A program made the position numbers and the translations under genes. Below the pieces are notes generated by a model. It was given only the letters and a program-made list of their open reading frames with translations. It had not been told where the DNA came from and searched no databases. A stretch of DNA of 21,302 bases, taken from contig CAZCAI010000083.1 of the NCBI GenBank assembly GCA_964496595.1, positions 1 to 21,302 on the forward strand. Reading direction: 5' to 3'. The DNA is from JAAAOZ01 sp964496595. Its GTDB lineage: Bacteria > Chloroflexota > Anaerolineae > B4-G1 > SLSP01. Positions within the stretch are counted from its first letter, which is position 1. Each line of letters opens with the position of its first letter. Shown here in pieces: positions 5,741 through 17,700 of the stretch.

Positions 5741-8700
5741 ATGCATCAGAGGACAGGGGAGTACAAACGATTGGATTTCTCATTTACTGTAAAGAAGATT
5801 TGGTTTTATTTCATACTCATTTTGTCTGTTTTGAGTATTCCACTTGTACCCCAGATAGCGACGGCGCGACCGGCTGGCGGCCTCGCCGCAGTCTGGCAGC
5901 GCGCCCGTGATGTGGGCACGTATCGTTTTTCGACGGATATACGTCAGACGACCGTGCCACAAGCGACTGTCCGCAATGTAGGCCGCGAGAGTAAGACCAC
6001 GCGGCTTTATCTTGAGGGCGAGACGGATCTACCGGCTCGCTTTTTGCATTTCACACTGTGGACACAGGGGGGCAGTGTGCTGAACGCCGCCAGTGGCGTA
6101 GACATCAAAGTTGAAGGGGACCGCGCCTACGCGCGGCAGGGCGTTCAAGACTGGCAAGAGATTAATAATTTCACCAGTATGTTCGCGCCCCAGGGCGACT
6201 TTATGGCTTTTCTATCCGCCGCTAAAAACGTGGAGCAGGGGCAAGACTCAGCACGTTTCACGTTTGATATTGATGGCCGTGCCTACGCTGCCTATATGCG
6301 TGACAAGATGGAAAAACACTTGACCGAGACAGGCGAACTTCCACCTGGTATCTCACTCGATCTTACCAAGCAGTACGTGAATATGACGGGGAGAGGCGAA
6401 CTCTGGGTTGACACCAATGGTTATCCTTTGCGCCAGATTTTACACCTCCACTTCCCCCCGCGCCCGGATGATCAAGAAATCCATGCCGAAGTCACCGTGG
6501 ATTTTTCAGGCTTTGATCAAGGAAACGAATCAGCGGCGGGGAATATATCCCGTATCACGCATCATACATCACGTGTTATGTATCACGTGTCACGCTTTAC
6601 CCCATACCTTCCAATCCTGATCGCCTTTTGTGCTCTATGTGTGCTTCTCATCACCTACACTGGCTCTAAGAAGGTATACGGTGTGTTGGCCATTTCCCTC
6701 GTGATCTCTATGCTTGTCACACCGTTACTGCAAAGTGTCCGCGCGGATAGCTTCGCCGAGCAGCAGGCTATCAGGACGCGGGAGGCCGAGGTGCGCGAGC
6801 AGGAAAGCGATATGCAGAGCACCCTCCAAACCGTCTTGACCGCATCCGACCACAACCCCAACCTCGACCCCCTGGCAGTGAGTCAGCGAGCCAACGAGTC
6901 AGCGAATGAGCGAGTCAGCGAGTTGCGTTTTATAGATTATGCGTTACCCGCCGCCTCCGACAATTCGGACCACCCGAACAACGACGACAATGCGAACGAC
7001 TGCGATCCCGACGATCCGGCCGACAACGACGACGACGGCCTCACCAACGGCGAGGAGTGTGTCTTGGGAACGAATCCCGAGGTTGAGGACTCGGACGGCG
7101 ACGGCATCAGCGACGGCGACGAGGTGCGCGGCTTTGAGTACAACGGCAAGATGTGGCACACTGATCCGCTGGCGCTGGACTCGAACGACGACGGCCTGGG
7201 CGACGGCGTCGAGTGGAACGCCGGCCGCGCCGAGGGCGACCCTCCGCCCGACACCGACGGCGACGGCGACCCCGATCTCTTCGACCGCGACAACGACGGC
7301 GACGGCGTGCCCGATGATTTGGATCTCTCGCCTTACTACAGGGGTGACGCCGTGTTCACCGAGGACGATCCCTTCTTGCTCATCGTGGATGACCTCCGGC
7401 CCGGTATGCCCACCTTCATCCAGTTCCAACTGCGCCCCACGGACCCCGACCATCTGTGGTATGCCTTTAACGTGCTCGACTGGCCGCAGGGCGACCTACA
7501 GGGACAAATTCAAGATCAAGACGGCGCCACCTTTTACGATGAGGATACCTCCACCGACCGCGATCCCAACGACAACGGCGATGTGAAACTGGTCCCCATG
7601 CTGGAAATCAGAACCTCGGGCGAGCCGGACAACCTGCCGTCCCGGGACGATCTGAAACCCTATGGCATTTTCGTCCAGGAGCTGAACGACGACGGCGACA
7701 AGGCCACCTACGTCCCCTTGCAATTGGTGGTAGATAGAATAGGAGATGAGCACGTCGCTTTTGCCGGCAAGATGCGCTATCTGCCCGCCGCCGAATGGGG
7801 CGCGGCCCACCAGGTGCGCCTGGTCTGGCTGGTCAAGGCGCTGGTGGACGTGTGCGAGGAGTACGAGGATGGCCGCTGCGTCCAATACGAGGAGATGAAC
7901 CGCGTCCAGGTCATCCACACCTACGGCGACGATTGGACCCTGACCGGCCTCGATGTGCGGGAGGACCACGGCGCCGACTATGACGTCATCTACGAGGACC
8001 CCGCCGTGGACGATGATTTACACGACGACTCGACGCTGCTCTACCTGACCTACGGCCTGGAAAAGACCTTTCTCGCCGGCAGCGATTGCGAGGACATTGA
8101 CGACAACGGTACCCCCGACGACCCCGACGACGACGTCTGCATCGCTGGTGACGGGGAGCGCGACATCACCACCGCCGAAATCTACCGCCGCTGGAACCGT
8201 CTCACTAGCACCAGTACCATCACCGAACGCTGGGGCCTGGACAACCATCTCACCGTCGTCACGACCACTTACGCGACGTTGGACGAGGCCCTCTATACGC
8301 TGGCGACGACCGAGACCATCAACATACTGGAGGATCATTTTACCGCCGTGACGCCCGTCACACCCACACTCCTCTTTGCCCGTGAGCAGCGTTACCGGGG
8401 CGTCAACCTGGACCAGTCCATCAACGACGACGATGCTGTCATCCAATGGTCGGACGATGACGCGCGTCAACTGACCCTGGTACTCTCTGAGGAGGACGTG
8501 CCTGTGGAGATGATCGCCGGCATCAACTGGGCACCCTACCGCTACAAAGATGACGAATGGCAGGCCTATCCTATTGAGGCATACTGGGACGAGTTGCACA
8601 AACGGTACACTGCCGACTTGAGTGGGGAATACACCGACGATGACGATCCCGAGGCCGCGCGTGGCGGCGCTGTCATCGTGGGGCAGTTGCGCTACCTATC

Positions 8701-11700
8701 CCTTTACGTTGGCGCCAGCAACATTGTCATGTCCGGGGAAGAAATACTCACTCAGGCCGGTATTCAGAGTTATGACACGCCCCTATGGGCCAACATCGTC
8801 AACTATACCAGAAAAGCGGTCTTTTTTGTGGCCAACCAGATCGTCGCGTACCAGATATTCCAATCCACCACGATATTTAAGCAAATATATGCCTTTATGC
8901 GTCAGAGCCGGTTCGGTAGCTTCCAAGAGCCAAGCATCGGCAAGCTCCTTCGCTTCGGGCGCGCCGTCAAGGCGCAAGTGGCGAAATGGTTATCCACTGT
9001 CCGGGGCATTAAAACGTTTGGCGCCGTGGCCATGGGCGTCATCGTCTTGATTACAGCAATTATCATTGGCATGACATTTTTAATCAAGGAGTATATATCT
9101 GGGAACCGGGGGGCCAAGATTGCGCTGGCTGTTGTCGTTGGCGCGTTGCTCGGCTACCTGACCGTTGTCACGCCGATTTTGAAGGCGATCAACCTCGTCT
9201 TGGCCACCAAGGCGATGGACGGTATCTCCAAACTGGCGGCCACGGGCAAAGTGTTAAAAACGGTGACCAACCTCAAGGGCCTAGCCAAGGCGGTCGCCAT
9301 CGTTGGGTTGATCCTCGCCATCGGCATTACCTGGGGCGTCTTTATCTACACTGTCGTCACCAACGACATCCCCGCCAACAGCGTCGCCTTTGATATGCTG
9401 CTGGCCCAGACCATCGCCGCCACCATCCTGACGATCATCTTGTTCGCTATCTCGCTGACCCTCGTCGGCGCCATCCTGGTGGCCATCGTCGTTCTCATAG
9501 ACATCATTCTCGCCATACTTGGCACGGACTGGACAATCTGCGGCTTTCTCACAAAAGTCATTAGCAAAGCGATCTTTTCCTACGAACTGGCGATAGACAT
9601 AGAGGCCGATGACCTGGCTAAAATGGGCCAACTGGACTCGGCCATCGTCCATCCCGAGATGGGCATGGTGTCCGGCAACGAGATGGAATTTAGCATCCCG
9701 GTCACAACCACCGTCATCCACAAAAACCCTGACGACTGGCGCACGCGCTTTTACATGTGGATGTACGACAAGGACCAACTCCGCTCCACCACCTTCAAGT
9801 ATAAACTGCACCCCACATCCACCACGCTTTCAGCCGAACTGGGCGACGTCAGCGGCGATTGGCATGTGAGTAATCGTCCCCGCAAGCTCTGGGGCCATAG
9901 AATGTACACGGGTTGGAAGAGCGATGCACCGGTCACCATTACGACCCTCAAAGCGGGCATCAACAGCGAGCTAGACCTCAAAATGACCACCGCTTATGCC
10001 ATCCCCGGCGTCGAGTGCTGGACGCTGATTATCGTCATCCCCTGGCCCCCCGTCTACCTGCCCATCCCTGTCTGCTATGAAAAAGGCATTGATGGCTCTG
10101 GTTCAGGTACCGTCGGTCCTATCATGTTCGACGTGCTGCCCAAGACGCTGGACGAGTTCGTCGACGTGGCCGGGTGGGCCGATGGTATGGTCTTCCGCGA
10201 CGCCGACGGCGATGGCCTGCTGGCCCAGGCCTACGGCGGCAATGACCCCGACGACACCACCTGGGATACCGACGGCGACGGCCTCTCTGACGCCTGGGAA
10301 CTGGAGCGCAGTTCCCTCCCGGTCGACGAGGGGGGCCAGTTCTTTGACCCACGCAACCCCGACACCGACGGCGACGGTCTCACCGACGGCGAGGAAGCCC
10401 GCCTGGGCGCCAACCCCAACCACCCCGACACCGACGGCGACGGGATTAGCGATTACGCCGAGGTCGTGGACGGCTGGACATTCACCTACGCCGAGGGCAA
10501 GAGCATCCGCGTCTACAGCGACCCCCTGGCCGCCGACGCGGATGGCGACGGCATGGACGACCTGTTTGAGCGCACGCTGCACACCTGCCCCGGCTGCGAC
10601 CCGCTGGAGAACCGCTTCCATCCCCACGTCTGGAACACCTCGCCCATCGGCCTGTATACCGAGGTGGGCGATCCAGACGGCGTGGTGCGTCCCACCCAAA
10701 GCTTTGTCTACACCACCACCGTCGCCAACAACGTCAAACCCGACCTGTGGGTGCGCGGCAATACTGAACTCGACCCGGCCCTGCTGACCGGCGGGCCGCT
10801 GGATATGATCTTTGACATTGCCCGCGACCAATCGCAGCCGCTGTATGCCAACCTCACCGTGCCCTCCGGCGCGAGCAACCAAGAGATCGAGCTGACTACC
10901 TCAATGGCGGCGCAGCTCCACACCCCCTCCGTCTGGGCCTGGGACCCCGACCAATCCAGCCAGGCAACCGTCGCTGCGCAGCCGGCCGGCGTCGCCGTGA
11001 CCCCTGTAGATGGGTGGACAGCGCCTTACGTCGTCGTCGCGCTGGAAAACGACCGCGTCTATATCTACTCGGCCACCGCCGACAGCCTGGTGGGCGGCGG
11101 CCAACTCGCCATCGGCGCGGCGGGCGACGTCTCCAACGCCGCCCCCGACGTCGCCTGCAACGACGACGGCGTCTGTCTCGTCGTCTGGACGGCGCACAAC
11201 GGCGGCGACCACACCCTCCGCTGGCGGCGCGTGCTGCCCACCGCGCAGCTCACGGGAACCGTCGAGAGCGCCGCCGCCCCCGCCGGGGCACAGACTACCG
11301 GCGGGGCCGTCGCCGCCGGCGGCAGCGGCTTCCTGGCCGTGTGGGCCGTGGGTGATGCCGTCAGCCGCACGCTGGTGGCCGGGGCCATCAACGAATACGG
11401 TGCCGTCTCCTCCCCCACGCTGACCCTCGACCGCGGCCTGGTCGGCGGGATGGACGTCACTTATGCCTTCGACCGCTACCACGTCGTCTGGGAGCGGGAC
11501 GGCGACCTCTACGCTGCCCAGGTCTACGGCGCGCAGGTGACGACTGCTACCGTCGCTGCCAGCGCCGCCATCGAGGCCGAACCACGCATCGCCTACGACC
11601 CCCTCTCCCAGCGCTCCCTCGTCGTCTACCGCCGCGCCACCGGGGACGCCAGCCCCACACTACTCGCCCGCACCTTTGCCGGCGGTCACGTCGGCGCGCC

Positions 11701-14700
11701 GACCACCCTGGCGCAGACCGGCGCGCTCGACGCTTCGATGTCGCCCGCCGTCAGCGCCGACCCGCTCAACGGCGGCTGGGTTGTCGCCTGGCGGCCCGAG
11801 AGCAGCGGCAATAACAGCATCCGCTACCAGGCCGTGGGCATGAACGGCGAGCTGCGCGGCCGGACGCAGGCATTGTGGGCCGGGCGCTACACCCCGGTCC
11901 TGGACATCGCTTGCGCCGCGCCGCGCCCCGCCGCCCAGTTCCGCTTTGATGAAGACGCCGGCGTGACCGAGTTTGCCGACATCTCTGGCTTCGGCAACGA
12001 CGGCTATTGTGTAGACGACGCCAACTACGATTGCCCCCTCTCCGGCGTGGGCGGCAAGAACGGCAACGCCGTCCGCTTTGACGGCACGGGCGACATCGAC
12101 CAGATCAGCGTGCCGCTGGACGCCTCGGAAAGCGCCTACGCGGCGGCGCTCTGGTTCAAAGCCTCTTGCCAGACCTGTGGCATGTTTGAGGTAAGCAACG
12201 ACACTGTCCCCGGCGCCGGCGGCTATGCCGCCGACCGCAGCCTCTACCTGAAGAACGGCGATGTCTGCGCCCGGTTGGGAAGCGAGAACGGCGAGCGGAT
12301 CTGCTCTGCCGGCGCGAACTATGGCGATGGCGCCTGGCACCAGGTGGTGCACACCTTTGGCGGCGCCGTCGGGGGGCAACGGCTGTACGTGGACGGCGAG
12401 TTGGTCGCTTCCGGTCAGCGGGACGTCTCTGATTTTGACGGCGGCGACCGGCTGCGGGTCGGCTATGGTGAACACGGTTACGGCGGCGCCTTTACGGGCA
12501 TCATTGACGCGCTCAGCGTCTATCCACGCGCCCTCTCCGACGGCGAGATCCGCGATGCCTACCGCGACGCCCTGGTGATTTACCCCTTCGACGAGCCGGA
12601 GGGCGCCACCCGCTTTGAGAACGTCGCGCACAACGGCTACGGCGCGTCCTGTGCCCCCCTCACTGGGGGGGATGAAAGGGGGGGCTGCCCCACCGCCGGC
12701 CTGGGCGGCCGCGCTTATGCCGCTGTCGAGTTCGACGGGGTCAACAACGCGCTCATCGTCGGCAACCAAGAGAACACCGTGGCCGAGTATGTCTATGACT
12801 TTGAGAGCGGCGTGCCCGCCGAATGGAGCCACACCACCCGCGCCACGACGCCCCAGGGCGACCGCACCTTCCTGGGCCGCTTGGGCAACGACACGGTGAC
12901 CCTTGCGCTCTCCAACCTGCCCGGCCACGACCGCATTGAGGTCGAATTCGACCTGTTTATCATCGACTCCTGGGATGGAAACGAGACCATCAATGACCAC
13001 GGGCCTGACTATTGGTCGTGGTATGCGGACGGCACACAGCAACTGCGCACCACCTTTTCCAACTTGAACCCGCCCTACCATTATCAATTCTATCCCGACG
13101 AACCGTGGACGCCCTCCGGCGTCACGCTCGAAGGTACGACAAATTGGTTGGGATCTAGGCACACCTGGCACTTTAGTCAAGACGAGCCCAACATCGAACC
13201 GAATATCTATAACTTGTGGGATCAGGATGTCGGAAGCGATACCGTCGCCCGGTCGTATTCTTATCATGACTATAGCGGTTGGTCCGGCACCTGCGACGGC
13301 AAACAGTACGCCAGGAACGGGTCGGCCTGTCAGGGGTTGGACGGCGATTCGATCCGCGTGTGGGCCGCAGCCAACCCAGGCGGGACCGGCGCGGCGGAAC
13401 GCAACGCGCTGGGCTATGACCGCGACACGGTCTACCACTTGGAGCAATCCTTCGATCACATCACCGACACCTTCCAGCTCAGATTTGAGGGGGCAAATCT
13501 GGAAGCGCTGGACAATGAATCGTGGGGACTGGACAACGTGCGCGTGCGCGTGATCAACCGCAACGTGCCCCTGATGAACACCTCCTTCACCGCCGCCTTT
13601 TGGGCCAAACGGGCGCAGTCGGGGGAGAGCACCTGCTTTATCAGCCAGGGCAGCGGCGCGCCCAACGAGGACCTGTGCATCGGCTTTTTGACGAGCGACC
13701 GCTTCGTCTTTACCTTCGGCGGATCCGGCAGCGAGCTGCTCACCCCGAACGCCTACACCGACGCCGACTGGCGCCACTGGGCCGTCACCTACGACGCCGA
13801 CACCGCCACCCGCACCATCTACCGGGACGGCCGGCAGGTCGCTCAGGACACCGCCCCGGCTGCCTATCAGGGCAGCGGAGAGCTGCGCATCGGCAAAGCC
13901 TTTTACGACCACAACTACAACGGCCGGCTGGACGAGCTGGCGATCTGGCGCGACGCCCTCACCGCAGCCGAGATCGAGACGCTGTACGAAAAAGTCAAGG
14001 CGCTGGATGATTCCGTCACCGAGTGCGTCCTGCCGCGCGCGATGCAGGGCGAGAGCAAGCTGTACGTCAACCGCCTGGCGGTGCGCGAGACGACCACCTT
14101 CCTGGGCAAGGCCGAGCAAGAGACCCGCGACACCCTCACGATAGACCGCACGCCGCCCACCTCCACCATCACCTCGCTGGCAAACGGGCAGCGCATCAAC
14201 GTCACCGGCACGCTGATCATCGGCGGCGAATCCCGCGACAACACCTTTGTAACGGGGGTCGACGTCCGTGTGGACGGCGGCGCGTGGGAGGCGGCCGAGG
14301 GGGCCGAGACATGGACTTATGCCTGGGACACCAGTGGGTTGGTGGAGGGCGATCACACCCTCGAGAGCCGCGCCACTGACGCCGGCGGTAACCTGGAGAC
14401 CTCTTTTGCCAGCGTGACGGTCAACATTGACCGCACGCCCGCGCAACTGGCCGCCGACGCCCCGCCGCAAACGGCAAATCAGGATGGGAATGGGAACTGG
14501 ATCGTGCCGCTGAGCGGCACCGTCGCCGACGTCAATTCGGACACCGTGGAGGTGTTGCTCCAGGGTCGGGCTGGCGCGGCCGCGGGCTTTGGCTGGCAAC
14601 CGGCCACAATTATTGGCAGCAACTGGAGTATCGACTATCGCCTATCCGACTTTGACAAGGACAATCGCGCCCTCACCAACCCCACCGGTGTCTATACCCT

Positions 14701-17700
14701 CAGCCTGCGGGCCGTGGACCTGCCCGGCAACTGGACGCCGGAGGCGGGCTATGCGCCGCTGGTCGAACTGGACAACACCGCCCCCGAGACGGCGCTCACC
14801 TTCCCCTTTACCGACACCGGCGCGCTCACCGATACGGCCCGCTTCATCACCGGCATCATCACCGACGTCGGAAGCGTGGTCTATGGCGCAGGCGGCGTCG
14901 AGATCGCCTTGGTGGATTCGGAGGCAGAGGACGATCCGCCCGTTTTCGACTGGCAAGACGCACTCCTCATGAGCCCCGGCGCGATTACTTCCACCTGGGC
15001 CTACACCCTGCCGGCCGACATGGAGGGTTTCTACGAAATCTACGTCCGGGGCACGGANNNNNNNNNNNNNNNNNNNNNNNNNNNNNNNNNNNNNNNNNNN
15101 NNNNNNNNNNNNNNNNNNNNNNNNNNNNNNNNNNNNNNNNNNNNNNNNNNNNNNNNNTATGACGCCGCCGGCCGGCACAGCCAGACGGCTTTGTCTGAGA
15201 GCGTCATCGTCCGATTGCTCGATTCTGCCATCTTTACGCCCACCGATGGCATTGTCCTGACCACCACCGACAGTTTCAACCTCGAAGGGCGAGCCGTCGC
15301 CGCACCGTACCAGGTGGACGTGATCACCGTCACCATCAATGGCGCTGTATGGCAGACGCACAACTACGGCGGCGGGCTGACTCAACACTGGATTGATCTC
15401 TTCGATCCCGCCGCGTACAACCCACCCGGCGACGGTCGCTACCGCTTCCTGTCGGTCGTCCGCGAACGGAACAACTTGGACGGCAACCGCGAACAGACGT
15501 TGTTGCATCCCATCACCGTCACCGTCGACTCGCTGCCGCCCTCCACGCCCACTTTCACCACGACTGTCTTTACCACCGCTCACCAGGCCGAGACCTGGCC
15601 CGTCTTTCTCACCGGCGTCGTCACCGACATCGTTGGCCTAGACCGCGTCGAGACAAACCGCCAAAACGAGGGCTGGATCCGCGCGGCTCACGACGGCACG
15701 ACCTGGCGCGCCCGCTGGACCCACGACGACAGTGAATCAGACAACGTGACCTATACGGTCAGCGTGCGGGCCGTGGACCTGGTCAGCCGCACGGCGCAGG
15801 CCACCGAGACGATCACCTTCGACGTGGTCCCGCCCGCGTTCGTCACCCCGACGTTGAGCTACCGGGATCCATTGAACCCGCTCCTGTACCACCCCGTCGT
15901 CCCCGGCCAGATCATCACGGATAGCCACACCCTGCGCGTCACGTGGCTACCCTCCAGCGACGGCGCCGGCGTGCGCGGCTATGATGCTGGTTGGACGATG
16001 TCGCCCACCGCCACCGCCGACCTCTCCTACATCGCCCACTCCGGCGCGGCCGCCTACACTGTCACGCAAAACATTGGTGAAGCGCAAACAGTCTACGCCC
16101 GCGTCGTGCCTATAGATAACCACGGCAACCGCCAGGAGCAGGCCGAAGGCCCGGTCTATGTGGACAGCCCCCTCACCCCGGACATTATCACGATGGGCGG
16201 GCGTGAGACCCGCCCCTACCACGGCTGGATGGAATCGGGCTGCTCGCTGATGGGCGTGGACCGGCGCATTGAGACGCACGCCTTCGACGGCGCGTCGCTG
16301 GATGAACCGCAGCGCTTTTACGCCACCTGGGACGAGTCCGCGTTCCGTATGGCCTGGGAGGGCGCCAACTGGGATTACGAGGGTGACCTGTTCGTTTACT
16401 TTGATACGGTCGCCGGCGGGGCCGAGATGCTCTACGATCCCTACACCGCCACGGTGACCAATACCACCATCTACCTGCCCGGCAACATCCCGCCGGTGGA
16501 CACGTCCGCCTGGCCCGAGTTTGCGCAGGTCCACCACCAACAGATCCTCACCCCGCTGCTCAACGTGGCGATGCAGGCCGACGCCCTGCTGTGGGTGCAG
16601 AGCAGCACCACCGCGACGCTGATGCATTGGAACGGCAGCGCGTGGGTCAGCCCGACGCTGCTCAGCGCCGATCACTACCGCTGGAACGCTGGCCTGACGG
16701 ACCTCTACCTGCCCTTTAGCCCTACCCTGGGCATCACCCAACCTGCGACCACCGCGCTCAACCTACTGGCTGTGGCCAGCGAAGAGAACGCGCTCCGCCT
16801 GTGGGCCACTAGTCCAGACCGCAACCTGGTGAGCAGCGAGCGGGTCGTCAACCCCACCGCCGGCTTGGCGACGAAACAGGAGCATCTCTTTGCCCTCACC
16901 CATCCCTACCGCTGGATCAGCCTGGGGTCGGGCATCTGCCCCAACGACCCGCTGATGGGGTGGACGGGCGAGACCTTCCCCGAGAGTGACCTGCGGGTGG
17001 ACTTGAGCGCAACCCCCGTCGGCGCGACCTACGCGCTGATGGGCGAAGACCTGTATCATCAATGGCGCGCCTTTTACCAGGACGAGGGGCCGGAAGAGCG
17101 CCAGTTCGACTTTCTCGATCACAACCATCCGCCGTTGGGCCACGGCGACACGGTCACCTATACCTTGACCGTGGCCAATCGTGGCCCGTCGGACGCTGAG
17201 GGGGTCAAGGTCCTCGTCTCTGCCCATTATGCCCTCAGCCTGCCCGGCGCGACCCAGGACGCAGACGGCTATCGCGAGTACAAGCTTGTGGACGTTGGCA
17301 ATGTGGCCTCTGGGGCAAATGTCAGCGCGAAGATTACCGGCACGGTGGATGTAGAGAGCAACTGGCGCTACGATCAATGTCTGCTGGCCCACAGTGCCGA
17401 CATCTGTCGCCCATTGCAAGAGTGGGCCACATTGACGGGTATGGTCTTTGACGCGCGTACCCCGCTCACCCTCACCGCCGGTCTCCCCACAGAGCCAGCC
17501 TGGGAATGGCTGTGGGCCGACCATCGGGTGGACAATGCCCCGCCGCAGTATGTGGGGATCGACAGCCCGCTGTCCGTCGTCGCGCCGCTGAGCAATACGG
17601 TACACGGCTATGCATCCGACCCCTCCGGCGTGCCGCTGCTTGAAGTACAAGTCCGCGATCCCCTCAGCGCCACCACGATCATCACCTGCACCGACCCCAC

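Noticed and set aside
6939..7586. A plus-strand frame rich in T, R and P opposite the first Asp-rich cluster
   Set aside because: Frame-shifted reading of GACGGCGAC-type codons for the calcium-binding repeats.
11660..14599. A 979-codon minus-strand open frame opposite the giant gene
   Set aside because: Antisense shadow caused by GC-rich third positions; no protein-like domains, while the plus strand shows clear LamG and Ig-like sequence.
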